Shown piece by piece: positions 45,447 to 55,079 of a stretch of 64,000 nt of DNA; the stretch's first letter is position 1; every line of letters starts with the position of its first letter. Below the pieces are notes generated by a model. That model did no database searches and was not told the origin of the DNA. It saw only the letters and a program-made list of their open reading frames with translations. Both the position numbers and the translations under genes were made by a program. The DNA is from Methylophilales bacterium HTCC2181 (GTDB lineage: Bacteria; Pseudomonadota; Gammaproteobacteria; Burkholderiales; Methylophilaceae), in the NCBI GenBank assembly GCA_000168995.1, contig AAUX01000001.1, positions 930,001 to 994,000 on the forward strand, read 5' to 3'.

Positions 45447-46860
45447 TCGACCGTGCAAGCTTTCTTTCTTTAATCTTTTTCCTAAAATCATCGATTCTTC
45501 TTCTACGCGTCACTAAACCTGTTTTTTTCACTTTCTCATTTTCGTCTTGGTAAGGATTTTTACCATTTTTTAGTTCTACCCGTAACGGTGTTCCCACGAG
45601 ATTAAAAGCTTTCCTAAAAAAGGTTTCCAGGTAACGGACGTAATCTTTTCGAATATCGGTTAAATGGTTGCCGTGAATAATAATGGTGGGGGGGTTGAGT
45701 CCGCCTTGGTGGGCAAATTTCAATTTAGGTCGTATACCTTTAATAATTTTAGGTTGATGACTTAGTATGGCGTTAGCCAGCACTTCATTAATTTGGGGTG
45801 TAGAAAACTTCCGTGATGATGACTCGTAAGCCTTAATAACCGATCTCATCAAACCCTTTAAGCCAGTTTCCTTAAGCGCAGAAATAAAAACTTTTTCCGC
45901 AAAATTAACAAAAGGTAGCTTTAAATCGATATCATTTTTTATGGCTTCTCTTTCATAGGCCGACACCGAGTCCCACTTATTGATTGCGATAACGATGGAC
46001 TTACCTGTTTCCAAAATAAACCCTATGAGATGCATGTCTTGTGTCGCGATTCCTCCCGATGAATCAATTACCAAAATGATGACATCTGATGATTCTACTG
46101 CAGCTAACGTTTTTAATACTGAAAATTTTTCTACCGTCTCAAATACCTTACCCTTTTTTCTAATGCCCGCCGTATCAGTTAATACAAAACGGTCACCATT
46201 GAAATCAAAATCAACCGATACCGCATCTCGCGTCGTTCCTGCTTGATCAAACACAATAAAACGCTCTTCTCCCACCAGTGCATTAACAAGCGTAGACTTA
46301 CCGACATTGGGGCGTCCTACTATTGTTATTTTGGGGGCTCCCTTGAATATGGACTGAGGCTCACTGTCTTGATGGTTAAGATCCACTAATAACTCTTTTA
46401 GGAGACCTACTCCTTCTCCATGCGCTGAAGATATCGAGAGAATATTTTTAAAACCTAGGGAATAAAAGTCTGCTCCGACGATTTCATGTTGCATCCCTTC
46501 GGTCTTATTGATCAGAAGAATCTTCTCTTTATCATTTTTTCTAATAACATCAGCAATATGCTGATCAATCGGATGAAGCCCTTCTCTTCCGTCCACCACA
46601 AAAAGAATCACATCACACTCATCAATAGCTAGCAAAGTTTGAAGGGCCATTTTTTTGGCGATACCTATTTTTTTCTTGGGCTCAAAGCCTCCGGTATCCA
46701 CTAAAATGAATTGGGCATCTTCTATCGTAATTTTGCCGTAATGACGGTCTCGGGTCAGGCCAGGAAGGTCTGCGACAAGCGCATCCCTGCTCTTAGTTAA
46801 GCGATTAAATAGGCTTGATTTTCCCACATTTGGTCGACCGACAATGGCTACAGAAATCAT
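45436..46860 (-). CDS. der: Ribosome biogenesis GTPase Der (EngA)
   Basis: Der is the tandem GTPase needed for 50S assembly. The 474-residue protein has G1 GRPNVGKSS (8-16) and a second G1 GRPNVGKST (about 183-191), with DTGGFE and DTAGIR switch II motifs and NKTE/NKWD specificity motifs. A KH-like C-terminal domain ends in a basic tail. It follows bamB by 2 bases; yfgM-bamB-der is the standard order. It contains a C7 run, which is not exceptional here. Confidence 0.96.
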   Translation of the reverse strand: MISVAIVGRPNVGKSSLFNRLTKSRDALVADLPGLTRDRHYGKITIEDAQFILVDTGGFEPKKKIGIAKKMALQTLLAIDECDVILFVVDGREGLHPIDQHIADVIRKNDKEKILLINKTEGMQHEIVGADFYSLGFKNILSISSAHGEGVGLLKELLVDLNHQDSEPQSIFKGAPKITIVGRPNVGKSTLVNALVGEERFIVFDQAGTTRDAVSVDFDFNGDRFVLTDTAGIRKKGKVFETVEKFSVLKTLAAVESSDVIILVIDSSGGIATQDMHLIGFILETGKSIVIAINKWDSVSAYEREAIKNDIDLKLPFVNFAEKVFISALKETGLKGLMRSVIKAYESSSRKFSTPQINEVLANAILSHQPKIIKGIRPKLKFAHQGGLNPPTIIIHGNHLTDIRKDYVRYLETFFRKAFNLVGTPLRVELKNGKNPYQDENEKVKKTGLVTRRRRIDDFRKKIKERKLARSTSQ

Positions 46861-46862
46861 AT

Positions 46863-48143
46863 TTAATCCAGAATGGCGTCTTTTAATTTATCAAATAGAT
46901 TTGGGGACGGTTCGTCCTCATTCTCTAATACATCAGGAAGTACTTTGCTTTCATCGATAGGAATATCAATATCTATAAGGGCTAATTTATGGATGCTGCC
47001 CTCTTCATTCATAGCAATTATCGTGTCGTCTTCATTAATGATCATGTTGTTGGTTATGGGGCTGTTATCTCCCAACGATACTCTTCCTATTAGCTGACCA
47101 TCTCCTATGCGAATCATATGTAATAAGCCTTCATAATCACCTACGACAAACATATCATCGATAATGATACCTTGGGTTACATTTCTTCCTACCAACTCGG
47201 CATTTCTCCAATTTGTCTCTCCCGTAATTTTATCTAATGAGTAAATTGAATTACTTTCATGCACCACCAGCACTTCATCCAGATGGTCGGTTATTCCAAC
47301 ATAACTTGATAAAGGTCTTGACCATAAATTTTGCGCTGAACGCCTATCCAAACAGGCTGTATCACCATTCATGGAAGCACTAAAAATTAACTCATTATCG
47401 ATCACAGGAGTGCTGGTGATGTCTATCACTCGGTCGATATCGGATGCCCCTTTGGATCGAGAGATAGATACTTCCCATATAAGCGCCCCTGATGCAGCCT
47501 CAATCGCAATAAGCTTTGCACCAGGAAGACCCGTATAAATCACCCCATCAGAAAACCGCATATTGCCTTTATTATTCACTGTCAATGGCGGTGTGGGGGC
47601 TTGATAAGTCCATCCTTGCCTACCATCCATGAGTTTTATTTCAATAAACTGATTGTCATTCCTTCTCACGATGACACTTTCATCCAGCACTAACGGTTGA
47701 ACATCCACCATGCCGACATAGGATTTCCAGAGAAGCCCACCCTCTAAATTCAAGCACCACACATAGCCATCTTGCGACGTGAATATCAGGTGCTTATTGT
47801 TACCTCCAAGGCCTGAGGTAATGACGGCATCAAATTGCTTTTCCCATTCAATTTTCCCTGACTCATGATTGATGGCAAGTAATTGCCCCTCTGCCGACAG
47901 TACAAACGCTTTTTCATTCTGCACAATAATGTTTAAGGGCTTGTTTGAGTCGGTTTTGTTAGTATTCACTTCCCATAACATCTGGGTACCTTTTTTTTGG
48001 TGAATTTGTTTTAACGGCGTTGGTTCGTTGACATGCTTACCCTCATCCCAAGCATCCTCAATTTGATACTTCAGCTCTTTAACAGGTCCAAAAAAACAGG
48101 AGGTTAAAAGAAGCACTATGCATCCCAACCAAAACGATCTCAT
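46863..48143 (-). CDS. bamB: Outer membrane assembly lipoprotein BamB
   Basis: BamB is the beta-propeller lipoprotein of the BAM complex that contacts BamA. The 426-residue protein has a lipobox LLTSC (Cys16) and repeated blades with pyrrolo-quinoline-quinone-like repeats, such as LLAINHESGKIEWEKQF and LIAIEAASGALIWEV. The C-terminal tail is acidic and Pro/Glu-rich. It overlaps yfgM by 4 bases. Together with bamD at 44.6 kb this gives two of the BAM lipoproteins in the window. Confidence 0.94.
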   Translation of the reverse strand: MRSFWLGCIVLLLTSCFFGPVKELKYQIEDAWDEGKHVNEPTPLKQIHQKKGTQMLWEVNTNKTDSNKPLNIIVQNEKAFVLSAEGQLLAINHESGKIEWEKQFDAVITSGLGGNNKHLIFTSQDGYVWCLNLEGGLLWKSYVGMVDVQPLVLDESVIVRRNDNQFIEIKLMDGRQGWTYQAPTPPLTVNNKGNMRFSDGVIYTGLPGAKLIAIEAASGALIWEVSISRSKGASDIDRVIDITSTPVIDNELIFSASMNGDTACLDRRSAQNLWSRPLSSYVGITDHLDEVLVVHESNSIYSLDKITGETNWRNAELVGRNVTQGIIIDDMFVVGDYEGLLHMIRIGDGQLIGRVSLGDNSPITNNMIINEDDTIIAMNEEGSIHKLALIDIDIPIDESKVLPDVLENEDEPSPNLFDKLKDAILD

Positions 48144-48766
48144 TGACCTATAGCATCAAGTTTTGTTTGAATGACCTGAGCTAACTCGCTCTTATTTTTA
48201 TAAAAATCAAGCGCTTGATTAAAAAACGAACGGGCTGCCTCGTGATCCCCATCCATCAGGGCAATATCCCCAAGAAGATCCGACTTTAAGCCTATATAAC
48301 CAGGCGTTGCGATAGCTTCTGCAGCCAGCTTGGCTTTTGATGTATCTTTTTTTGCAATATACATGTATGCCAGCGCATAATGCGCTAATGACTGAATGGA
48401 TAATTCGGTTGCATTTTCACCAGCCCATGAAAGCTCGGGAATGGATTTATCGTAGTCTCCGGTTTTCGCATAAAGTTGACCAAGATGCAGGGAAGCTCTC
48501 CCCGCATAAGGGGTATTGGTATGGTCTTTTTTAACAAGATCTGTTTTCACTTTAATTTGATCTAAATTATCTATCTTCTCCATCAATACCTCTTGGTAAA
48601 GCTGTGAAGCCAATTCATTTGCTTTATTCTTTTTATTGCTAATAAATGTTGCTGCTATATAAAGGCAGAGAAATATACCGATTACAATAAATGCAATATT
48701 TTTATATTTGCTCCATAAGTTTTTCAAGTTTTCTTCTTGGTCTTGCTCTTCCATATCTAATGCCAT
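48140..48766 (-). CDS. yfgM: YfgM-like ancillary TPR membrane protein
   Basis: The 208-residue protein has one membrane helix (about 24-42, AFIVIGIFLCLYIAATF). The periplasmic domain contains TPR-like units (about 85-185, GRASLHLGQLYAKTGDYDKS and later ALMDGDHEAARSFFNQAL). YfgM belongs to the periplasmic chaperone network at the Sec translocon with PpiD. It lies between the ABC ATPase gene and bamB; its start shares one base with the preceding stop (TAATG). Confidence 0.88.
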   Translation of the reverse strand: MALDMEEQDQEENLKNLWSKYKNIAFIVIGIFLCLYIAATFISNKKNKANELASQLYQEVLMEKIDNLDQIKVKTDLVKKDHTNTPYAGRASLHLGQLYAKTGDYDKSIPELSWAGENATELSIQSLAHYALAYMYIAKKDTSKAKLAAEAIATPGYIGLKSDLLGDIALMDGDHEAARSFFNQALDFYKNKSELAQVIQTKLDAIGQ

Positions 48767-49572
48767 TACTTATTTCCTTTTTTTTTATTATTTCCGGGGA
48801 TAGACGCTAATAATTCCTTTGTGTATGCCGACTTAGGATTTTTGAAAATTATATCAGTTTTTCCCTCTTCAATTAATTTACCTTGCTTCATCACGAAAAC
48901 CGTATCAGCTATATGCCTTACAATTCGCAAATCATGGGTAATGAAGAGGTAGGTTAAGCCTAGCTCCTTTTGTAAGGACTTTAACAGTTGAATGATTTGT
49001 GCCTGTACCGATACGTCCAGAGCTGATACGGGTTCATCACAGATGATTAATTCAGGATTCAGGATCAATGCTCTGGCAATACCGATGCGTTGGCGTTGCC
49101 CTCCTGAGAACTCATGCGGATACTTTGTGAGATCCTCTGGACTCAAACCGACCTTCACAATCATGGCCCGAATTTTATCTTTCCGTGTTGATGAAGTTCC
49201 GATAGCATGGATAAGTAAGGGCTCTTCCAGAATGTTATGTATTCTCATTCGGGGATTAAGGGAAGCATAAGGATCTTGAAACACCATTTGAATATTTTTT
49301 CGGGTTGCTTTTAATGCCTTAGCACCGATTTGATTTATATTTTCTCCATTGAATTGGATGACGCCGTCATCAATATCAATTAACTTAATCAAACTCTTAG
49401 CTAGGGTAGATTTTCCACTACCGGACTCTCCCACTACCGCCATTGTCTTTCCCCGCTCAATGGTAATAGAAACATCATCAAGAGCATGAATAGTATGTTT
49501 CGTTCTCGAGAAGAATCCTTGGGTTTGTATGTACGTCTTCACTAGATTTTTCGCTGTCAGTATCGAGGTCAT
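48766..49572 (-). CDS. Oligopeptide-type ABC transporter ATP-binding protein (OppF/DppF-like)
   Basis: The 268-residue ATPase has Walker A GESGSGKST (about 48-56), the Q-loop VFQDPYASLNPR, signature SGGQRQRIGIARAL (about 155) and Walker B LIICDEP (about 175). The C-terminal oligopeptide-binding-type tail continues to KSAYTKELLAS. This is the second ATPase of an Opp/Dpp/Yej-type importer. No permease or substrate-binding protein is adjacent. An A9 run lies near the 3' end and the stop overlaps the yfgM start. Confidence 0.9.
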   Translation of the reverse strand: MTSILTAKNLVKTYIQTQGFFSRTKHTIHALDDVSITIERGKTMAVVGESGSGKSTLAKSLIKLIDIDDGVIQFNGENINQIGAKALKATRKNIQMVFQDPYASLNPRMRIHNILEEPLLIHAIGTSSTRKDKIRAMIVKVGLSPEDLTKYPHEFSGGQRQRIGIARALILNPELIICDEPVSALDVSVQAQIIQLLKSLQKELGLTYLFITHDLRIVRHIADTVFVMKQGKLIEEGKTDIIFKNPKSAYTKELLASIPGNNKKKGNK

Positions 49573-50408
49573 AGCGCGGCCATCAATTTATCTAATTTTT
49601 CATAATCAATAGGTTTTAATGCTTTTTTTCCCTGCGCATCAGGCACGCAATTTAATAATGCTTTGGTGTAGGGGTGTTGTGGGGTGGAAAGCACTTGCTT
49701 CACACTGCCCTGTTCTACAATTTGCCCCTTAAACATCACCATCACCTCGTCTGCAATATCATGTACCACACCAAAGTCATGAGTGATGAATAACATAGTC
49801 ATATTAAGCTGGATTTTCAAGTCGTCTAATAATCGTAAGATTTGGGCCTGGACAGTTACATCGAGTGCGGTTGTTGGCTCATCAGCAATCAATAAGGTGG
49901 GGTTACATGACATGGCCATAGCAATCATCACACGCTGTCGCTGACCTCCGGATAACTCATCAGGAAAACTTGCCGCCCTATCGGCAGGAATACCAACTAA
50001 ACTGAGCAATTCGTGCGTTCTTTTGCGCATCTGCTCTTGATCAAGCTTGCTATGGGCCCCAATAGCTTCTTGAATTTGATAACCAATCGATAAAACTGGA
50101 TTTAATGAAGTCATCGGTTCTTGAAAGATCATAGCAATTTCTTGACCTCTCTTCTCTCGCATAACTTCGTCGCTCACTAAGGTCAAATTTTCTCCTCGTA
50201 ACAAAAACTCCCCCGATACTGATAACTGTGATGATAGTAAGCGAATAATTGCTAAAGCGGTAAGGCTCTTTCCACTGCCTGATTCTCCTACAATGCAGGT
50301 AGTCTTGCCTTCTCGCAACTTCAAAGACACATCTTTTACCAGCAATAGATCGGGATTATTTTTTGGGTGGATAGTTAAGTGATTAATTTCTAGTAGGTGT
50401 TTACTCAA
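49569..50408 (-). CDS. Oligopeptide-type ABC transporter ATP-binding protein (OppD/DppD-like)
   Basis: The 279-residue ATPase has Walker A GESGSGKSL (about 38-46), IFQEPMTSLNPV, signature SGGQRQRVMIAMA (about 150) and Walker B LLIADEP. HPYTKALLNCVP marks the Opp/Dpp-type C-terminus. It overlaps hisS and the second ATPase gene by 4 bases each. The pair is inserted between hisS and yfgM, which are neighbours in most relatives. The substrate is unknown; the missing permease genes must be elsewhere. Confidence 0.9.
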   Translation of the reverse strand: MSKHLLEINHLTIHPKNNPDLLLVKDVSLKLREGKTTCIVGESGSGKSLTALAIIRLLSSQLSVSGEFLLRGENLTLVSDEVMREKRGQEIAMIFQEPMTSLNPVLSIGYQIQEAIGAHSKLDQEQMRKRTHELLSLVGIPADRAASFPDELSGGQRQRVMIAMAMSCNPTLLIADEPTTALDVTVQAQILRLLDDLKIQLNMTMLFITHDFGVVHDIADEVMVMFKGQIVEQGSVKQVLSTPQHPYTKALLNCVPDAQGKKALKPIDYEKLDKLMAAL

Positions 50409-51670
50409 TTTATCATACTCGTTAAGTGGGTTAAGACGTCCTTATCTTTTACGCTTACTTGAGACCCCTCCTCGCGAAGAAGTTTAATTTGAATGCACTT
50501 TTTTTCCACTTCGTCTTCACCAATGATGAACGCGATATTGGCATGGCTTTTATCCGCCTTCTTCATTTGTGATTTAAAGCTAGCCCCTTCCATATTTACC
50601 GCGATATTGTAATGATGGTCACGCAATGATTCGGCAATCATTAATGCCTTGCTCCTAGCCTCATCGCCTAAGTTGACGATGTAGATATCCGGATTCATCA
50701 ATCCATCTAATGCCTTACTTTCTAACAATAAAATGATGCGCTCAATGCCAATCGCAAAGCCACATGCCGGTGTTGTTACTCCACCTAATTTTTCTACTAG
50801 ATAGTCATAGCGTCCACCGCCTGCAACCGTCCCTTGACTACCAAGGTCCTTAGTCACCCATTCATAAACGGTACGGTTATAGTAATCAAGACCTCTAACT
50901 AACCGATCACTTAGTATGTATGGCACACCATGATTATCCAGTGTCTGGCACAAGGAATCAAAGTGTGTGCGTGCTTCAGCGGAAATAGACTCTCGAAGTT
51001 TCGGTGCACTATTGAGCATATCTTGCATAGAAGGGTTTTTGCTATCCAGTATACGCAGTGGGTTGTCATACAGACGTCTTTGCGCATCCTCATCTAGCTC
51101 GGCTTTATTGTCCTCAAAATAGGTGATAAGGACTTTTCGGTAGGCTTCTCTGTCAGCTGGGTCACCAATGGAATTCAATTCGAGCGTAATATTGGTTAAC
51201 CCTAATGCCTTCCAAAGCCGACTGAGCAAGAGAATCTGTTCGGCATCACTCGAAGGATCGCTTAAGCCAAAAGCTTCCACCCCTATCTGGTGAAACTGTC
51301 GTTGTCTTCCTTTTTGTACATTCTCGTGCCGAAACATAGGGCCCCGATAAAATAATTTGGTGGGTCCGTTATAAGTGAGGCTTCCCTCAATCACGGCTCT
51401 CACACAACCCGCAGTACCTTCTGGTCGAAGGGTTAAGTTATCCGAATTAAGAGGGTCTATCCAGCTGTACATTTCTTTTTCGACAATATCTGTCTGTGTT
51501 CCCACACCTGAGATAAATAAATCCGTGGATTCAACGATAGGCAAACCAATTTCTTGGTAATGGTATTGATCCAGAACCGATAACACTGTTGCTTCAAAGT
51601 ATCGCCATAGCTTTTGGCGCTCTGGGGCCACATCATAAAAACCTTTGATCGATTGGATTTTTTTAGCCAT
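50405..51670 (-). CDS. hisS: Histidyl-tRNA synthetase
   Basis: HisS charges tRNA-His. The 421-residue class II synthetase has the N-terminal GFYDVAPE, LRPEGTAGCVRA, FYRGPMFRHENVQKGRQRQF motif 2, LVRGLDYYNRTVYEW and CGFAIGIERI motif 3. A C-terminal anticodon-binding domain (about 325-421) completes it. This full-length protein contrasts with the truncated paralogue HisZ at 34.7 kb. It follows ispG by 8 bases. Confidence 0.96.
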   Translation of the reverse strand: MAKKIQSIKGFYDVAPERQKLWRYFEATVLSVLDQYHYQEIGLPIVESTDLFISGVGTQTDIVEKEMYSWIDPLNSDNLTLRPEGTAGCVRAVIEGSLTYNGPTKLFYRGPMFRHENVQKGRQRQFHQIGVEAFGLSDPSSDAEQILLLSRLWKALGLTNITLELNSIGDPADREAYRKVLITYFEDNKAELDEDAQRRLYDNPLRILDSKNPSMQDMLNSAPKLRESISAEARTHFDSLCQTLDNHGVPYILSDRLVRGLDYYNRTVYEWVTKDLGSQGTVAGGGRYDYLVEKLGGVTTPACGFAIGIERIILLLESKALDGLMNPDIYIVNLGDEARSKALMIAESLRDHHYNIAVNMEGASFKSQMKKADKSHANIAFIIGEDEVEKKCIQIKLLREEGSQVSVKDKDVLTHLTSMIN

Positions 51671-51678
51671 GCAGTGTC

Positions 51679-52893
51679 CTAGGATTTCTTGGGATAGTTA
51701 TTATCAATGTAGACATCAATGATTTTTTTAAATTCGTTTCCAATATTATCGCCCTTTAGCGTAATGGTTTTTTTACCGTTTTCAAACACCGGGGCCACCG
51801 GTATTTCTCCTGTACCCGGAAGGCTGATGCCTAAATTAGCCATTTTGGATTCGCCCGGTCCATTGACCACACAACCCATCACTGCCACCGACATCTCTTC
51901 TACTCCATTATATGTTTTTTTCCACTCAGGCATAGTGTTTCGAAGGTAGCGTTGAATATCACCAGCTAATTCCTGAAAGTACGTGGAGGTTGTTCTTCCA
52001 CATCCTGGGCAAGCGGTTACGAGTGGGGTAAATGAGCGTATGCCCATGGTCTGCAATAGTTCCTGAGCCACAACCACCTCCGTTGTTCTCGATTCTCCTG
52101 GCTCGGGGGTTAAAGACACTCGAATCGTGTCACCAATACCCTGTTGTAATAAATAACCGATGGATGCGGAAGAGGCGACTATGCCCTTTGATCCCATACC
52201 AGCCTCCGTTAATCCCACATGCAGTGGATAACTACACCTTTTAGCAAGATTGGTGTATAACTCGATTAAATCCTGCACATCACTCACCTTACAGGACACA
52301 ATAATTTTATTTTTTGGCAGGCCAATGGATTCGGCCGTCATGGCACTGTCAATCACCGATCGAATTAAGGCTTCCTTCATTACTGATGCGGCGGGTAAAG
52401 GATCTGTTAAATGCGCATTCTCATCCATCAACACCTTTAATAACTCTTGGTCTAGGCTTCCCCAATTTACGCCGATACGCACCGGCTTATCGTAATCCAT
52501 AGCCAGCTTAATCATGGTTGAAAACTGTTCATCTCGCTTCGTTCCCTTCCCGACATTGCCTGGGTTAATTCGGTATTTATCCAGTGCGGAGGCACAACCA
52601 GGATATCTAGTGAGTAGCTTATGCCCATTAAAATGAAAGTCGCCCACGACAGGAATATCGCATCCATTATCTAATAGTGCCTTTTTAATGTCGGCTACTT
52701 GGTCCGCTGACGCCTCATCATTCACCGTAATCCTGACCAACTCTGAACCCGCCTGCCAAAGATCAAGGATTTGGGTGACGGTTGCTTTTCGGTCAGCCGT
52801 ATTGGTGTTGGTCATCGATTGAATCACCACTGGCGCTCCACCACCAACGGCAACATCACCCACCATGACTTGCGTTGTATTTTTTTTTATCAT
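51679..52893 (-). CDS. ispG: 4-hydroxy-3-methylbut-2-en-1-yl diphosphate synthase IspG
   Basis: IspG (GcpE) converts MEcPP to HMBPP in the MEP isoprenoid pathway with a 4Fe-4S cluster. The 404-residue protein has the N-terminal TIM-barrel signatures [12 protein letters not shown] and RINPGNVG. Cluster cysteines are in [10 protein letters not shown] and [11 protein letters not shown]. The start is ATG 52893, overlapping the cysC stop (ATGA); the frame to 52950 lies in cysC. It precedes hisS, a typical order. Confidence 0.95.
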   Translation of the reverse strand: MIKKNTTQVMVGDVAVGGGAPVVIQSMTNTNTADRKATVTQILDLWQAGSELVRITVNDEASADQVADIKKALLDNGCDIPVVGDFHFNGHKLLTRYPGCASALDKYRINPGNVGKGTKRDEQFSTMIKLAMDYDKPVRIGVNWGSLDQELLKVLMDENAHLTDPLPAASVMKEALIRSVIDSAMTAESIGLPKNKIIVSCKVSDVQDLIELYTNLAKRCSYPLHVGLTEAGMGSKGIVASSASIGYLLQQGIGDTIRVSLTPEPGESRTTEVVVAQELLQTMGIRSFTPLVTACPGCGRTTSTYFQELAGDIQRYLRNTMPEWKKTYNGVEEMSVAVMGCVVNGPGESKMANLGISLPGTGEIPVAPVFENGKKTITLKGDNIGNEFKKIIDVYIDNNYPKKS

Positions 52894-53486
52894 CGTTGCA
52901 TTATAATTTTTAATTGTGCGATTAATTCTAGTATGGACTGCTCTATACACGATGTTTTTGTGTCTATGGTAATCTCAGGGCATGAGGGCACTTCAAACAC
53001 ACTGTTTACTCCTGAAAAGTCTTTAATCTCCCCTGCTCTAGCCTTCGCATAAAGTCCCTTAGTATCGCGCTGTTCACATACCTCCAAGGCAGTTGATACA
53101 TAAACCTCAATAAACTCATTTTTATGGAATAGCCCTCGGATCTTTGTTCGCTGCTCAAGGGTAGGAGAAATAAAGCCAGCTAAAACGATAAGTCCAGCGT
53201 CGACCATTAGCCTTGCTACCTCGCCCGCTCTGCGAAGATTTTCATCACGATCTTTATTAGAAAAACTCAGATCATCACACAAGCCGTTGCGGAGATTATC
53301 TCCATCTAAGACATAGGTGTGGTAATACTTCTTATGTAAGTAGACTTCTAGCGCGTCTATGAGTGTGGATTTTCCCGCCCCCGACAGTCCGATAAACCAT
53401 ATGCACATCGGTTGCTGTTGCTTTTTTAATGCCCTGTCAGCCTTCGTTATCTTAAAGTCCTGGCTAAATGGATGGGATTTACTCAT
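52890..53486 (-). CDS. cysC: Adenylylsulfate kinase CysC
   Basis: CysC phosphorylates APS to PAPS. The 198-residue protein has the P-loop [11 protein letters not shown] (about 33-43), the [16 protein letters not shown] segment (about 60-75), FISPTLEQR (about 104) and the [18 protein letters not shown] stretch. No cysD/cysN or cysH is nearby. The position between rlmN and ispG, coupled to both by 4-base overlaps, is unusual: relatives usually have pilF/rodZ-like genes there. PAPS could serve sulfate assimilation or surface sulfation (inference). Confidence 0.93.
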   Translation of the reverse strand: MSKSHPFSQDFKITKADRALKKQQQPMCIWFIGLSGAGKSTLIDALEVYLHKKYYHTYVLDGDNLRNGLCDDLSFSNKDRDENLRRAGEVARLMVDAGLIVLAGFISPTLEQRTKIRGLFHKNEFIEVYVSTALEVCEQRDTKGLYAKARAGEIKDFSGVNSVFEVPSCPEITIDTKTSCIEQSILELIAQLKIIMQR

Positions 53487-54574
53487 ACAGCTTTTAACCT
53501 CATAGTCCGTTTGGTTTTATCTTGAACCTGACCGGCAAGCTGGCCACAGGCCGCATCAATATCATCTCCCCGAGTCTTACGGACGGTAGCAACAAGACCA
53601 GCGTCCATCAACACTTGTTTAAATGCATTAATAACCGATCTACTGGAGCATAAGTAACCACTATTAGGAAATGGGTTAAATGGTATCAAATTGAATTTGC
53701 AGGGCACATTTTTCACTAGTTTTACTAATGCCTTTGCCTGGTCAACCGAGTCATTAACCCCCTCCAGCATTACATACTCAAAGGTCACAAAATCCCTTGG
53801 TGCTTTTTCAATGTACCGAATGCATGCAGCCATTAAGTCTTGCAAGGGGTATTTTTTGTTAATAGGTACAATCTCATCTCTGAGTTTATCATCGGGTGCG
53901 TGAAGAGATATGGCTAATGATACCGGGCAGTCATCACGCAATTTATCGATCGCTGGAATTAGTCCGCTGGTCGATAAGGTCACCCTCCTCCGACTTAAGC
54001 CATAAACATGATCATCGAGCATCATCTCCAGTGCATGGACTACATGATTGTAATTCGTAAGCGGCTCACCCATCCCCATCATAACGACATTAGTAATAAT
54101 GCGATCTTCATGAGCTAGTAATCGATAGTTTGCTTGTTCGCGAAGCATCTTGTTAGCTAGCCACAACTGACCGACAATCTCCCCTGAAGTGAGGTTACGA
54201 TTAAACCCCTGTCTTCCAGTAGAACAAAACGTGCATTCTAACGCGCAGCCCACCTGAGAAGAAATACAGAGCGTGCCACGATCGGTTTCGGGGATAAACA
54301 CCGCCTCAATGCCATTTTTAGCACCCACATCTAGTAACCATTTTCTGGTGCCATCGGTAGATAAATGATCAAGCTGAATGGATGGTGTAGCAATTTCTGA
54401 TGTGGTTTGTAAGCTTTGTCGAAATGATTTAGCGAGGTCAGTCATTTGGCTAAAGTCATGCTCACCTGACTGGTAAATCCATTTGAGCAGTTGTTTTGCC
54501 CGATAAGGCTTGTGCCCGAATTTTTCTAGGTATTCAGTGAGTTCACGCAGATTAAAATCGAGCAAATTGTCCAA
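53483..54574 (-). CDS. rlmN: Dual-specificity RNA methyltransferase RlmN
   Basis: RlmN methylates C2 of A2503 in 23S rRNA and A37 in some tRNAs by radical-SAM chemistry. The 363-residue protein has the cluster motif [11 protein letters not shown] (about 113-123, CxxxCxxC) and the GMGEPLTNY segment (about 166). The methylated catalytic cysteine lies near the end in [11 protein letters not shown]. It lies 6 bases after ndk, as commonly found. Confidence 0.95.
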   Translation of the reverse strand: MDNLLDFNLRELTEYLEKFGHKPYRAKQLLKWIYQSGEHDFSQMTDLAKSFRQSLQTTSEIATPSIQLDHLSTDGTRKWLLDVGAKNGIEAVFIPETDRGTLCISSQVGCALECTFCSTGRQGFNRNLTSGEIVGQLWLANKMLREQANYRLLAHEDRIITNVVMMGMGEPLTNYNHVVHALEMMLDDHVYGLSRRRVTLSTSGLIPAIDKLRDDCPVSLAISLHAPDDKLRDEIVPINKKYPLQDLMAACIRYIEKAPRDFVTFEYVMLEGVNDSVDQAKALVKLVKNVPCKFNLIPFNPFPNSGYLCSSRSVINAFKQVLMDAGLVATVRKTRGDDIDAACGQLAGQVQDKTKRTMRLKAV

Positions 54575-54580
54575 AAAATA

Positions 54581-54985
54581 TTAGCCAAAGAAGTAATCAA
54601 TTTCAATTTTAGCATTTTCTAGTGAATCTGAGCCATGCACCGCATTCGCATCGATACTGTCAGCAAAGTCCGCTCGGATGGTTCCAGCATCTGCTTCTTT
54701 AGGGTTAGTCGCGCCCATGAGCTCACGGTTGGTTAATACCGCATTCTCACCTTCGAGAACTTGGATCATTACCGGGCCGGATATCATAAAAGCTACCAGG
54801 TCATTGAAAAAAGGACGTTCTTTATGGACCTCATAAAAGCCTTCTGCCTCTTCTTTTGAGAGTTCGATCATTTGTGCCATCACAATCTTCAGGCCAGCCT
54901 TTTCAAAGCGTGAATAAATCTCGCCAATCACATTCTTAGCAACGGCGTCTGGTTTGATAATTGATAGTGTTTGTTCTGTTGCCAT
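54581..54985 (-). CDS. ndk: Nucleoside diphosphate kinase
   Basis: Ndk equalises nucleoside triphosphate pools. The 134-residue protein has the [12 protein letters not shown] start, the RPFF and [14 protein letters not shown] segments and the active-site His in [12 protein letters not shown]. It is a few residues shorter than most at the C-terminus (ends IDYFFG). A GGAG site precedes the ATG. It is the first gene of the long ndk-rlmN-cysC-ispG-hisS-ABC-yfgM-bamB-der run and is divergent from trhO. Confidence 0.96.
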   Translation of the reverse strand: MATEQTLSIIKPDAVAKNVIGEIYSRFEKAGLKIVMAQMIELSKEEAEGFYEVHKERPFFNDLVAFMISGPVMIQVLEGENAVLTNRELMGATNPKEADAGTIRADFADSIDANAVHGSDSLENAKIEIDYFFG

Positions 54986-55079
54986 GTTTATTTCTCCGAA
55001 ACAATTTAATATATTAATGAAAGAGCGTTAAAATAACATTTTTACACTATAAAATAAACGACATTTATCCAAAGTTATC

